Source: Pseudaminobacter sp040045035 (lineage in GTDB: Bacteria > Pseudomonadota > Alphaproteobacteria > Rhizobiales > Rhizobiaceae). Taken from it: 64,000 nucleotides of DNA. Location: contig NZ_JBDZDS010000002.1 of NCBI RefSeq assembly GCF_040045035.1, forward strand, positions 62,001-126,000. Reading direction: 5' to 3'. The position numbers were made by a program, and so were the translations under genes. Numbering within the stretch: the first letter of the stretch is position 1; each line of letters opens with the position of its first letter. The notes beneath the pieces were generated by a model. It was given only the letters and a program-made list of their open reading frames with translations. It had not been told where the DNA came from and did not search any database. This document shows positions 42,760 to 55,115 of this stretch, one piece after another.

Positions 42760-43548
42760 TCAGGCTACGGAAAGCCCAAACCCTTGCATCAGTCGACGGG
42801 TTGGAAAGTCCGGGTTCCCGGAGGTGAAAATCGCCACGTCCGGCTCGTGCTCTGGCTCGGAGTTCGTGGATGGCGCGAGGAGCGACAGCGCCCGGCGCGC
42901 GATCGCTTCGGCCGGGTCCAGCCAGTCCACCGGCCAAGGCGCCAGCCGACGGAACACATTGGCCAGGAACGGATAATGCGTGCAGGCCAGCACCACGATG
43001 TCGGTGCGCCGCCCGTCCTGCTCGATGAAACAGGGCGCAATCTCGGCCATCACGACCGCATCGTCCAGCGACGTGCCACGGATATAAGCCTCCGCCATAC
43101 GCGCAAGGTTCTGGCTGCCGACAAGTCGCACATGGCATTCATTGGCAAAGGACTGGATCAGGTCGCGCGTATAGGCGCGCTTGACCGTGCCAGGCGTGGC
43201 AAGCACAGAAACGAGACCCGAGCGCGTGCGCTCCGCCGCCGGCTTGATCGCCGGCACGGTGCCGACGAAGGGCGTGCCGGGAAAGGCCGCGCGCAGGTCC
43301 GACAGCACCAGCGTGGAGGCCGTATTGCAGGGAATGACTGCGATTTCCGGCCTGTGGGTTTCGAGCAGCTGGCCGAACAGGTCGACGATGCGCCGCTTGA
43401 GCGCATCTTCTTCCCAGTCGCCATAAGGAAAGCCGGCGTCATCGGCCACATAGACGAAACGACGGTCGGGCATGAGCACCCGCGCCTCACGCAGCACGGT
43501 GAGCCCGCCAATGCCGGAATCGAACATCAGCACCGGCCGATCGGTCAT
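42760..43548 (-). CDS. murI: Glutamate racemase
   Basis: 262 residues. It makes D-glutamate for peptidoglycan. The two catalytic cysteines are Cys74 (IAVIPCNTASTL) and Cys189 (VVLACTHYPFL), with the N-terminal MFDSGIGGLTVLREA and PYGDWEEDAL. Length is normal. It starts 4 bp after the stop of the trmJ-type gene, so they form an operon. Confidence 0.95.
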   Translation of the reverse strand: MTDRPVLMFDSGIGGLTVLREARVLMPDRRFVYVADDAGFPYGDWEEDALKRRIVDLFGQLLETHRPEIAVIPCNTASTLVLSDLRAAFPGTPFVGTVPAIKPAAERTRSGLVSVLATPGTVKRAYTRDLIQSFANECHVRLVGSQNLARMAEAYIRGTSLDDAVVMAEIAPCFIEQDGRRTDIVVLACTHYPFLANVFRRLAPWPVDWLDPAEAIARRALSLLAPSTNSEPEHEPDVAIFTSGNPDFPTRRLMQGFGLSVA

Positions 43549-43552
43549 GATC

Positions 43553-44410
43553 TCAGCGTCCCTCGTCCTTCACGGTCTCGTCAGCTTCGCCATGCGTATC
43601 ACGATCTGCTTTCGCTTTCCTTTCCGGATAGCCAGCGCCGCGCGGTGTCTTGGGAGAGAAATAGTCGAGCGAGGAAATGATTCCACGCAGGAGCTTGATC
43701 TCCTCCACCGTGAAGGCCGGGCGGGTGAGCACCGCCCGCAGATTGTCCAGCATCTTCGGCTTCTTGGCTGCCGGACGGAAATAGCCGCGCGCATCGAGCG
43801 CAGCCTCAAGATGGCCGATCATGCCGTTGAGTTGCTCCTTGCTGGCCGGCGCCAGTTCCGGCCCGGAAAACGGCGTCTGCTCGCCGGTCTCGAAGCCGGA
43901 CTTCATCCATTCATAGGACATGAGCAGGACCGCTTGGGCGATGTTGAGCGAAGCAAAGGCCGGATTGACGGGAAAAGTCACGATCTCATCGGCCATGGCG
44001 ACTTCCTCGTTCGACAGGCCGAAGCGCTCGCGCCCGAACAGGATGCCGGTGCGCTCGCCCGCATCGGTGCGGGTGCGCAGCGTGCGGTTCGCTTCCTCGG
44101 GTCCCCGCACGGGCTTGAAACCATCGCGTTCGCGCGCCGTCGTGGCGTAGACGAAATTGAGGTCGGCCACGGCCTGCTCCAACGTGTCGAACACCACCAC
44201 GGCGTCGATGACGTGGTCGGCCTTGCTGGCGGCCGCGCGCGCCTTCTCGCTCGGCCAGCCGTCGCGCGGATTGACCAGGCGCAATTCCGAAAGACCGAAA
44301 TTGGCCATGGCGCGCGCCACCATGCCGATGTTCTCGCCGAGCTGCGGCTCGACCAGGATGATCGCCGGGCCGCCGGTGATCAGGGGTTTGTCGCGATCGG
44401 TACCTGCCAT
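43553..44410 (-). CDS. trmJ: TrmJ-family tRNA/rRNA ribose methyltransferase
   Basis: 285 residues, a SPOUT methyltransferase. Knot motifs: AIILVEPQLGENIGMVARAMANFG, then LRLVNPRDGWPSEKA, GILFGRERFGLSNEEVAMAD and FPVNPAFASLNIAQAVLLMSYE. TrmJ methylates the 2'-O of position 32 in tRNA. The C-terminal extension (about 160-285) is the usual helical region plus a charged tail. ATG 44410 (MAGTD) is preferred over a TTG three codons upstream. It is divergent from icd. Confidence 0.9.
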   Translation of the reverse strand: MAGTDRDKPLITGGPAIILVEPQLGENIGMVARAMANFGLSELRLVNPRDGWPSEKARAAASKADHVIDAVVVFDTLEQAVADLNFVYATTARERDGFKPVRGPEEANRTLRTRTDAGERTGILFGRERFGLSNEEVAMADEIVTFPVNPAFASLNIAQAVLLMSYEWMKSGFETGEQTPFSGPELAPASKEQLNGMIGHLEAALDARGYFRPAAKKPKMLDNLRAVLTRPAFTVEEIKLLRGIISSLDYFSPKTPRGAGYPERKAKADRDTHGEADETVKDEGR

Positions 44411-44604
44411 TGTTCTCAACTGAAGCCTGTTTTTGTCGGCCCTCTCTCTTGCACAAGTCAGTGCAAAACGGAACCTGTTGGCCGCGCCGGCACCTTCCCC
44501 GGCGGTAGCGTTTGCGCGCCCTCCCCCGCTTTGCTATAGGGGCCCGGACCCCTTAGCAAACCCGTTGGAACAATTGCGTTCCGCTCCCAGAACGAGGCAA
44601 TTCA

Positions 44605-45819
44605 ATGACAAAAATCAAGGTGGACAATCCGGTCGTCGAACTCGACGGCGACGAGATGACCCGCATCATCTGGCAGTTCATCAAGGACAAGCTGATCCAC
44701 CCCTACCTCGACATCGACCTGAAGTACTATGACCTCGGCATCGAGCACCGCGACGCCACCAACGACCAGGTGACGATCGATGCGGCGAACGCGATCAAGC
44801 AGTACGGCGTCGGCGTCAAGTGCGCCACCATCACGCCTGACGAGGCGCGCGTCGAGGAATTCGGCCTCAAGAAGATGTGGAAGTCGCCCAACGGCACCAT
44901 CCGCAACATCCTGGGCGGCGTGATCTTCCGCGAACCCATCATCTGCAAGAACGTGCCGCGCCTGGTGCCGGGCTGGACCCAGCCGATCATCGTCGGTCGT
45001 CATGCCTTCGGCGACCAGTACCGCGCCACCGACTTCAAGTTCCCCGGCAAGGGCAAGCTGTCGATCAAATTCGTGGGCGAGGATGGCCAGGTCATCGAGC
45101 ATGAAGTCTACGACGCGCCGGGCTCGGGCGTCGCCATGGCCATGTACAACCTCGACGAGTCGATCCGCGAATTCGCGCGCGCCTCGCTGAACTACGGCCT
45201 GCTGCGCGGCTACCCTGTCTACCTGTCGACCAAGAACACCATCCTCAAGGCCTATGACGGCCGCTTCAAGGACCTGTTCCAGGAAGTCTACGAGACAGAG
45301 TTCCAGGCGCAGTTCAAGGAAAAGAAGATCTGGTACGAACACCGCCTGATCGACGACATGGTTGCCTCGAGCCTGAAGTGGTCGGGCGGCTATGTCTGGG
45401 CGTGCAAGAACTACGACGGCGACGTGCAGTCCGACACGGTCGCGCAGGGCTTTGGCTCGCTCGGCCTGATGACCTCGGTGCTGATGACGCCGGATGGCAA
45501 GACCGTGGAGGCCGAGGCCGCGCACGGCACCGTGACGCGCCACTACCGCCAGCACCAGAAGGGCGAGGAGACCTCGACCAACTCGATCGCCTCGATCTTC
45601 GCCTGGACGCGCGGCCTGGCCCATCGCGCCAAGCTCGACAACAACGCCGAACTGAAAAAGTTCGCCGACACGCTGGAGCACGTTTGCGTGCAGACCGTGG
45701 AAGCCGGCTTCATGACCAAGGACCTGTCGCTGCTGATCGGCCCGGACCAGCCCTGGCTCTCCACCACCGGCTTCCTCGACAAGATCGACGCGAACCTGCG
45801 CGCCGCCATGTCGGCCTGA
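44605..45819 (+). CDS. icd: NADP-dependent isocitrate dehydrogenase
   Basis: 404 residues of the eukaryote-like (type II) homodimeric subfamily usual in rhizobia. Signatures: PVVELDGDEMTRIIWQFIKD, SPNGTIRNILGGVIFREPI, the substrate loop, and YDGDVQSDTVAQGFGSLGLM with the AAHGTVTRHYRQHQKGE coenzyme region. It oxidises isocitrate to 2-oxoglutarate in the TCA cycle. About 190 bp separate it from the divergent trmJ, and a strong bidirectional terminator follows. Confidence 0.97.
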   Translation: MTKIKVDNPVVELDGDEMTRIIWQFIKDKLIHPYLDIDLKYYDLGIEHRDATNDQVTIDAANAIKQYGVGVKCATITPDEARVEEFGLKKMWKSPNGTIRNILGGVIFREPIICKNVPRLVPGWTQPIIVGRHAFGDQYRATDFKFPGKGKLSIKFVGEDGQVIEHEVYDAPGSGVAMAMYNLDESIREFARASLNYGLLRGYPVYLSTKNTILKAYDGRFKDLFQEVYETEFQAQFKEKKIWYEHRLIDDMVASSLKWSGGYVWACKNYDGDVQSDTVAQGFGSLGLMTSVLMTPDGKTVEAEAAHGTVTRHYRQHQKGEETSTNSIASIFAWTRGLAHRAKLDNNAELKKFADTLEHVCVQTVEAGFMTKDLSLLIGPDQPWLSTTGFLDKIDANLRAAMSA

Positions 45820-45836
45820 GGCAGACAGCCTGAACG

Positions 45837-45868
45837 AAAAAAGCCCCGGAGCGATCCGGGGCTTTTTT
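45837..45868. terminator. Bidirectional terminator between icd and alaS
   Basis: AAAAAAGCCCCGGA (45837-45850) pairs with TCCGGGGCTTTTTT (45855-45868) around a GCGA tetraloop. The A/T flanks give a U-run in both directions, so it ends both the convergent icd and alaS transcripts. Confidence 0.92.
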
Positions 45869-45932
45869 GTATGCGCATTCGCTTTTGAGAGGCTCCGGAA
45901 TTTCTGCCCCGGAGCCGAAGGATAGGCCGCGC

Positions 45933-48596
<2,664 letters not shown>

Positions 48597-48764
48597 GTCA
48601 TTGCCTTTTGTTACGAAAAATCCGCCCACGCCGGAGGCGGAAAATGAACATGGCCTTTTAGCCTTCGCATTCTACCCTGTCCAGAACGCCGAAAGCCGAC
48701 AATTTCACCAAGACGCAGCCCCCGGCACCCAGGCGGGGGCGGCCGAGCCCCCCAGGATGCAAGA

Positions 48765-48792
48765 AGGCCGCCGACGCGAACGCTAGCGGCCT
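48765..48792 (-). terminator. Possible hairpin downstream of recA
   Basis: AGGCCGC (48765-48771) pairs with GCGGCCT (48786-48792), with a further GCG/CGC inside the loop. On the minus strand it continues as TCTTGC, so the U-run is poor. The 220 bp between recA and alaS hold no gene I can support. Confidence 0.4.
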
Positions 48793-48818
48793 GCCAAACT
48801 TCTTGACGATGGCGAGAC

Positions 48819-49901
<1,083 letters not shown>

Positions 49902-49956
49902 GATACATTACCCCTTGGACGTCAATGAAGGCCGGAAGTTCCCCTTCGCTGAAAGA

Positions 49957-49985
49957 TTTGTACCTTTTTTGTTCCGTTTTTGCAA
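49957..49985 (-). promoter_or_regulatory. recA promoter with overlapping LexA box
   Basis: Read on the minus strand, TTGCAA (49985-49980) and TACAAA (49962-49957) are separated by 17 bp, a plausible sigma-70 promoter about 55 bp before the recA start. GAAC-N7-GTAC (49974-49960) lies in the spacer and reaches the -10, which matches the alphaproteobacterial SOS box (GTTC/GAAC-N7 direct repeat) with one changed base. LexA binding there would block RNA polymerase. Confidence 0.68.
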
Positions 49986-50025
49986 TAGTCATTAAGCTAT
50001 TGAAAATAGCTATAATTTCATATTT

Positions 50026-50040
50026 GTTCTATTTTTGTAC
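50026..50040. promoter_or_regulatory. Second LexA-like box upstream of recA
   Basis: GTTC-TATTTTT-GTAC again has two four-base half-sites seven bases apart with one mismatch to GTTC-N7-GTTC. It lies 66 bp upstream of the first box and 144 bp before psuK, in an AT-rich stretch (49950-50045). It may strengthen LexA binding, or be chance in AT-rich DNA. Confidence 0.4.
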
Positions 50041-50183
50041 ACAGCTATCACAGTTTGGTGTGTGCGTCCCGCACAGTACCTCCGGCTAGAGTGTTCTGCG
50101 CCGCGACGATTCGTTTCCGCGCATTGCCCGGCGCGCGGTGAGGTCATAAGGTCCGCGCCGGTTCGTTTCGACAGGACACAGGC

Positions 50184-51149
50184 ATGAAATCTCCCAGCAT
50201 TCTGGCGGTCGGCGGCGCGCATGTTGACCGGCGCGGCCAGGTCAGCGGCGTCTATGTTCCGGGCGCCTCCAATCCCGGCGTCATGCACGAGGATATCGGC
50301 GGCGGCGTCTTCAACGCGCTGCGCAACGCTGTGCGCCGCGGCGCCGAGGCCTCGCTGATGTCGGTGCGCGGCGGCGACGCGGCCGGCGAGATGGTGGCCC
50401 GCGCCATTGCTCAGGAAGGCATTTCGGACCTCTCGGCCGTGTTCCTCGACCGCACGACGCCTAGCTACACCGCAATCCTCGACCGCGACGGCGACGTCAT
50501 CACCGGTTTCGCCGACATGATGCTCTACGAGCTGGCGTTCCCCAAGCAGATGCGCCGTTCGAAGATGCGCGAGGCGGTCGCAGACGTAGAAGCCATATTG
50601 TGCGACGCCAACCTGCCGGCCGAGGCTCTTCGCAGCCTGGTGGGCGTTGCCGGGGACAAGCCGGTCTTCGTCATCGCCGTCTCGCCGGCCAAGGTGGTGC
50701 GGCTGACCGGCCTGCTTTCCGGCCTTGCCTGCCTGTTCATGAATCGTCGCGAAATCCGCGCGCTCGCCGAAACCGATGACACCGACATCGCGGCCGCGAT
50801 CAGTGTGCTGCGGCAGCGCGGCCTTGCGCGAGGCGTCGTAACCGCCGGCGAAAGCTCGGTCATAGGCTTCGATGGCGACCAGCTATTTTCCATCACGCCG
50901 CCCGCCGCGCGCAAGGTGGTGGACGTGACCGGCGCGGGCGATGCGCTGGCCGGCGCCACCACAGTCGCCATGCTGCGCGGCCTGCCGCTGCGCGAGGCAC
51001 TGCGCGAAGGTGTCGCAGCCGCGGTGCTGGCGGTGGAGAGCGACAAATCCGTGCCTGATTTGTCGCCGAAGGAATTTGCCGCAGTGCTATCCCTTGTACC
51101 CAAGGCTAGGGAATTGCATGAAGGCGCCCCAAACGGAGACATCTCATGA
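50184..51149 (+). CDS. psuK: PfkB-family pseudouridine kinase
   Basis: 321 residues of the ribokinase fold: ILAVGGAHVDRRGQVSGVYV, the sugar site HEDIGGGVFNALRNAVRRGA, and the ATP/catalytic signature VVDVTGAGDALAGATTVAML with the base Asp. Pseudouridine specificity is inferred from the overlap (ATGA) with psuG and similarity to other psuK-psuG pairs. The product, pseudouridine 5'-phosphate, is the PsuG substrate. No dedicated nucleoside transporter lies alongside. Confidence 0.88.
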   Translation: MKSPSILAVGGAHVDRRGQVSGVYVPGASNPGVMHEDIGGGVFNALRNAVRRGAEASLMSVRGGDAAGEMVARAIAQEGISDLSAVFLDRTTPSYTAILDRDGDVITGFADMMLYELAFPKQMRRSKMREAVADVEAILCDANLPAEALRSLVGVAGDKPVFVIAVSPAKVVRLTGLLSGLACLFMNRREIRALAETDDTDIAAAISVLRQRGLARGVVTAGESSVIGFDGDQLFSITPPAARKVVDVTGAGDALAGATTVAMLRGLPLREALREGVAAAVLAVESDKSVPDLSPKEFAAVLSLVPKARELHEGAPNGDIS

Positions 51150-52063
51150 CGCCAGAAACCGCCCGCCCCTTCGTTGACATCCACGCCCCGGTCGCCGAGG
51201 CGCTCGCTTCGGGCAAGCCGGTCGTGGCGCTCGAAAGCACCATCATCACCCACGGTATGCCCTATCCGCAGAACAGCGAGATGGCAGCCAATGTCGAAAA
51301 GATCATCCGCGACGAGGGCGCGGTGCCGGCCACCATCGCCGTCATCGACGGCCGCCTGAAGATCGGCCTCTCCGATGCCGAGCGCGAGGCGCTGGCCAAG
51401 ACCACCGGCACCATGAAGCTTTCGCGCGCCGATCTCGCCTTCGCAGTGGCGCAGGGCCGCACGGGCGGCACCACGGTGGCTGGCACCATGATCGCGGCGC
51501 ATCTGGCCGGCATCCGCGTCTTCGCCACCGGCGGCATCGGTGGCGTGCACAAGGGGGCGGAAAAGAGCTTTGACATCTCCGCCGACCTCGACGAGTTGGC
51601 GCGCACGCCGGTGGTCGTCGTCTCGGCCGGCGCCAAGGCCATCCTCGACATCGAAAAGACGCTGGAAGTGCTCGAAACGCGCGGTGTGCCGGTCGTCGCC
51701 TTCGGCTCGGACGTCGTGCCCGCCTTCTGGTCGCGCGTCTCGCCCTATGCCGCTCCGCTGCGCCTCGATGCGGCCGACGACATCGCCAGCTTCTTCCGCA
51801 CGCGCCAGGCGCTCGGCATCGAAGGTGGCATGCTGGTTGCCAACCCGGTGCCGGCTGCCGACGAGATCCCCGTCGAGACCATGGCCGGCTACATCGATGC
51901 CGCGCAGCGCGATGCCGAGGCACAGGGCGTTTCGGGCAAGGCGGTCACGCCCTTCCTGCTCTCCCGTATTCTCGAACTGACCAATGGCGCCAGCCTGAAG
52001 ACCAACATCGCGCTGGTCGAAAACAACGCGCGCCTCGCCGCAAAGATCGCCCGCGCGCTGTAA
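51146..52063 (+). CDS. psuG: Pseudouridine-5'-phosphate glycosidase
   Basis: 305 residues. The family pattern is unmistakable: VALESTIITHGMPYPQN, ATIAVIDGRLKIGL, GRTGGTTVAGTMIAAHLAGI, FATGGIGGVHKGAEKSFDIS and ELTNGASLKTNIALVENNAR. It reversibly splits pseudouridine 5'-phosphate to uracil and ribose 5-phosphate using a metal and a catalytic Lys. It is translationally coupled to psuK and convergent with the TfoX-N gene. Confidence 0.95.
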   Translation: MTPETARPFVDIHAPVAEALASGKPVVALESTIITHGMPYPQNSEMAANVEKIIRDEGAVPATIAVIDGRLKIGLSDAEREALAKTTGTMKLSRADLAFAVAQGRTGGTTVAGTMIAAHLAGIRVFATGGIGGVHKGAEKSFDISADLDELARTPVVVVSAGAKAILDIEKTLEVLETRGVPVVAFGSDVVPAFWSRVSPYAAPLRLDAADDIASFFRTRQALGIEGGMLVANPVPAADEIPVETMAGYIDAAQRDAEAQGVSGKAVTPFLLSRILELTNGASLKTNIALVENNARLAAKIARAL

Positions 52064-52078
52064 GCGTTCCAGGTCTTG

Positions 52079-52100
52079 GCGGCGGTCTTTACCGCCGCCG
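52079..52100. terminator. Hairpin between psuG and the TfoX-N gene
   Basis: GGCGGCGGT (52079-52087) and ACCGCCGCC (52092-52100) form a perfect 9-bp stem with a CTTT loop between two convergent genes. No clear U-run follows on either strand, so efficiency is uncertain. Confidence 0.5.
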
Positions 52101-52114
52101 ATAAAAACGCTTGC

Positions 52115-52438
52115 CTATTTGCCCGCCCTCAGGCCGGCCTCATAGGCCTTACGCGCCCAGTTAGCCATCTCGTCAGGATCGTCGACAGCACTCTCGGGCA
52201 CTGTCCAATAGGGCATGGCCACTGTCTTGCCGTGCCGCGAGCCGACATTGGTCCATTGCACGCATCCCGCCGCCTCGAAGTCGGGGGCGCTCTCCGCATC
52301 GGCCTTGAGCATCAACTCGCCGCGGAGCTCGAGGGCGAAGATGACGCCGTTGAAATAAATTCCCTTGCCGCCGAATATCCTGCGCACGCTGACAGGGCCA
52401 AGGCCTGCAAAGAGATCGACAATATCGGCTTCCGTCAT
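52115..52438 (-). CDS. TfoX N-terminal domain protein
   Basis: 107 residues: LFAGLGPVSVRRIFGGKGIY, FNGVIFALELRGELMLKADA, and a helical end DPDEMANWARKAYEAGLRA. It is a stand-alone TfoX_N domain; in gammaproteobacteria this domain belongs to the competence regulator TfoX/Sxy, but single-domain alphaproteobacterial members have no established function. No competence genes are near. Confidence 0.85.
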   Translation of the reverse strand: MTEADIVDLFAGLGPVSVRRIFGGKGIYFNGVIFALELRGELMLKADAESAPDFEAAGCVQWTNVGSRHGKTVAMPYWTVPESAVDDPDEMANWARKAYEAGLRAGK

Positions 52439-52494
52439 GGCGTCCTTCCCCTACATTCCAGCACAGGCCCAACCAGCGGAAGAGGGAAGCACCA

Positions 52495-52992
52495 ATGCCG
52501 ATGTTGCTCAAGGGATCATGCAGTTGCGGCGCCGTTCGTTTTGAGATGAAAAGCCACACGCCCGTGCCATATCAGCTTTGCTATTGCTCGATATGCCGGA
52601 AACAGCAAGGCGGCGGGGGCTATGCGATCAACCTGGCGGGCATTTACAATACGCTGAAGGTCGAGGGCGAGGAACATCTCGGCCTTTATCGCGCGACCAT
52701 CTGCGATGAAGAGACGCCGAGGCCGGAGGTTTCCTCCGGCGAGCGCCGATTCTGCAAGCAGTGCGGCTCGGCGCTCTGGCTCTACGATCCGACATGGCCG
52801 CACCTGATGCATCCCTTCGCCTCGGCGATCGACAGCGAGTTGCCCACGGCGCCGCAGCGCGTGCATCTGATGCTGAAATACAAGGCGTCGTGGGTAGAGC
52901 CCGACATCCGGCCGGGAGATACCGCGTTCGACCTCTACCCGCCGGACTCCATCGCCGGCTGGCACAAGCACCACGGCTTGTGGGTGGAATGA
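52495..52992 (+). CDS. GFA-family (CENP-V/GFA) zinc-binding protein
   Basis: 165 residues. Zinc ligands are visible in KGSCSCGAVRFEM (CxC), CYCSICRKQQGGGGYAI (CxxC) and RRFCKQCGSALWLYD (CxxC), the GFA fold. Family members were described as S-hydroxymethyl-glutathione synthases, but most probably have other functions. The C-terminal part (WVEPDIRPGDTAFDLYPPDS) is typical. It is convergent with sufA, 7 bp between stops. Confidence 0.88.
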   Translation: MPMLLKGSCSCGAVRFEMKSHTPVPYQLCYCSICRKQQGGGGYAINLAGIYNTLKVEGEEHLGLYRATICDEETPRPEVSSGERRFCKQCGSALWLYDPTWPHLMHPFASAIDSELPTAPQRVHLMLKYKASWVEPDIRPGDTAFDLYPPDSIAGWHKHHGLWVE

Positions 52993-52999
52993 TGCAGCG

Positions 53000-53386
53000 T
53001 CAGGCGCCGCCGCCGGCGCGCGCCTCGGCAAGCTGCTTCAGGTCGGCAGGCTTGAGCTCGACGGACTCGCCGCAGCCGCAGGCCGAACTCTGGTTGGGGT
53101 TGCGGAAGGTGAATCCGGTGCGCAGCGTCGTCGCCTCGAAATCCATTTCCGTGCCGAGCAGGAACAGCGCCGCCTCCGGCGCGACATAGACATGGGCGCC
53201 GTCGCGTTCGATGTGGTCATCTGCGGGATTGGGCTCGGTCACCAGATCGACCGTATATTCCATGCCCGCGCAGCCGCCCTTCTTGACGCCCAGGCGGATG
53301 CCATTGGCGTTCTCGCGGGTGGCCACGATCTCGTTGACCCGGGCCGCAGCCCGTTCGGTCATGGTGATGACGGCAAAGCGTCCCAT
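53000..53386 (-). CDS. sufA: A-type iron-sulfur carrier SufA
   Basis: 128 residues. The three cluster ligands are Cys39 (VKKGGCAGMEY), Cys103 and Cys105 (SSACGCGESVEL). It transfers [2Fe-2S]/[4Fe-4S] clusters made by SufBCD to target proteins. It is the last gene of the suf operon, 89 bp after sufT, with its own GGAGA site. The C-terminal extension after the Cys pair is about 20 residues longer than in enteric SufA. Confidence 0.92.
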   Translation of the reverse strand: MGRFAVITMTERAAARVNEIVATRENANGIRLGVKKGGCAGMEYTVDLVTEPNPADDHIERDGAHVYVAPEAALFLLGTEMDFEATTLRTGFTFRNPNQSSACGCGESVELKPADLKQLAEARAGGGA

Positions 53387-53475
53387 TCTTCTGTCTCCAT
53401 GCCAGGCAGGTTAAAGGCCTGCCGGATATTGATGCGATCAGGATGGTGAAGATTCGGGCTTCATGCAAGCCGCGA

Positions 53476-53871
53476 TCAATACCACCCGACGGCCACCTGA
53501 GCCTCTTCCGACATGCGGTCCGGCGTCCATGGCGGATCGAAGGTCATGTTCACCTCGACGCCCGAAACGCCTTCGACGGCGCCCACCGCATTCTGCACCC
53601 AGCCGGGCATTTCGCCCGCCACGGGGCAACCGGGGGCGGTCAGCGTCATGTCGATCTTAACCGTGCGGTCGTCCTCGATGTCGATCTTGTAGACGAGGCC
53701 CAGTTCGTAGATATCGGCCGGGATCTCGGGGTCGTAGACGGTCTTCAACGCCGCGATGATGTCATCGGTCAGGCGCGCCAGTTCCTCGGCGGGAATGGCG
53801 GATACCGACCCGGTGCCCTGCCCTTCGGCAGGAGTCTCGACTGCAGCGCTCATATCGTCCATCGTCGTCAT
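53476..53871 (-). CDS. sufT: SufT (DUF59/MIP18) iron-sulfur assembly factor
   Basis: 131 residues. The DUF59 pattern is TDDIIAALKTVYDPEIPADIYELGLVYKIDI, then KIDMTLTAPGCPVAGEMPGW with the conserved Cys, and NMTFDPPWTPDRMSEEAQ. SufT helps mature Fe-S proteins when demand is high. A 35-residue N-terminal extension is Ala/Glu-rich. It overlaps sufS by 4 bp (ATGA), and corresponds to the X gene of the rhizobial sufS2-B-C-D-S1-X-A operon. Confidence 0.92.
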   Translation of the reverse strand: MTTMDDMSAAVETPAEGQGTGSVSAIPAEELARLTDDIIAALKTVYDPEIPADIYELGLVYKIDIEDDRTVKIDMTLTAPGCPVAGEMPGWVQNAVGAVEGVSGVEVNMTFDPPWTPDRMSEEAQVAVGWY

Positions 53872-55112
53872 CCGAAGAATTTGCGCGCCTTTTCAAGCGC
53901 TTCGGCCAGAACGTCAATCTCGGCCCTGGTGTTGTACATGCCGAAAGATGCCCTGCATGTGGAGGTTACGCCAAACCGTTTCAACAGCGGCTGCGCGCAA
54001 TGGGTACCAGCGCGCACCGCAACGCCCTGCCGGTCGATGATCATCGACACGTCATGGGCATGAATGCCCTGGAGCTCGAACGACACGATGGCGCCCTTGC
54101 CCGGCGCATCGCCGAAGATGCGCAACGAGTTGATGGCGCGCAGGCGTTCATGCGCGTATTTCTTGAGGTCGGCCTCGTGCGCGGCGATCGCCTCGCGGCC
54201 GATTTTCTCCATGTAGTCGAGCGACGCGCCGAGACCGATCGCCTGGACAATGGGCGGCGTACCCGCCTCGAAGCGGTGCGGCGGCTCATTGTAGGTGATG
54301 TTGTCCTCGGTCACTTCGAGGATCATCTCGCCGCCGCCCTGGAAGGGGCGCATGCGCTCGAGAAACTCGCGCTTGCCGTAGAGCACGCCGATGCCGCTCG
54401 GGCCGTAGACCTTGTGGCCGGTGAAGACGTAGAAGTCGGCGTCGAGATCGCGAACGTCGACCGGCAGATGGACCGCCGCCTGGCTGCCGTCCACGAGAAC
54501 CGGGATGCCCCGCTCATGAGCGATCCGCACGATCTCCTTGATCGGCGTGATGGTGCCCAGCACGTTGGACATATGGGTGATCGCCACCAGCTTGGTGCGG
54601 TCGGTGAGGCGCTTTTCGAACTCCTCGATGTGGAACGCACCCTGGTCGTCCACCGGCACCCAGACCAGCTTGGCGCCCTGCCGCTCGCGGATGAAATGCC
54701 ACGGCACGATGTTGGAGTGGTGCTCCATGATCGACAGCACGATCTCGTCGCCCGCGCCGATATTCGGCATGCCGAAACCGTAGGCGACCGTGTTGATCGC
54801 CTCCGTGGTCGACTTAGTGAAGACGATCTCTTCGGCGCTACCCGCATTCAGGAAGCGCCGAACCGTCTCGCGCGCCTTCTCATAGGCGTCCGTCGCGGCA
54901 TTGGAGAGGAAATGCAAGCCTCGATGCACATTGGCGTATTCGTTGGCGTAGGCATGGTTGACCGCATCAAGCATCGCCTGCGGCTTCTGCGCCGAGGCGC
55001 CGCTGTCCAGATAGACGAGCGGCTTGCCGTAGACCTCGCGCGACAGGATGGGGAAGTCGCGGCGCACGGCCTCGACGTCAAAGCCCCCAACGATATTCGC
55101 CGGTGCATTCAT
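53868..55112 (-). CDS. sufS: SufS-type cysteine desulfurase
   Basis: 414 residues of the group II desulfurases. PLP Lys lies in DFYVFTGHKVYGPSGIGVL; the persulfide-forming Cys372 is in VAVRAGTHCAQPLLKRFG, on the short rigid loop typical of SufS. EHHSNIVPWHF and LDSGASAQKPQAMLDAV also fit. It hands sulfur to SufBCD, in alphaproteobacteria without a clear SufE in the operon. It starts 3 bp after sufD. Confidence 0.95.
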   Translation of the reverse strand: MNAPANIVGGFDVEAVRRDFPILSREVYGKPLVYLDSGASAQKPQAMLDAVNHAYANEYANVHRGLHFLSNAATDAYEKARETVRRFLNAGSAEEIVFTKSTTEAINTVAYGFGMPNIGAGDEIVLSIMEHHSNIVPWHFIRERQGAKLVWVPVDDQGAFHIEEFEKRLTDRTKLVAITHMSNVLGTITPIKEIVRIAHERGIPVLVDGSQAAVHLPVDVRDLDADFYVFTGHKVYGPSGIGVLYGKREFLERMRPFQGGGEMILEVTEDNITYNEPPHRFEAGTPPIVQAIGLGASLDYMEKIGREAIAAHEADLKKYAHERLRAINSLRIFGDAPGKGAIVSFELQGIHAHDVSMIIDRQGVAVRAGTHCAQPLLKRFGVTSTCRASFGMYNTRAEIDVLAEALEKARKFFG

Positions 55113-55115
55113 GGT

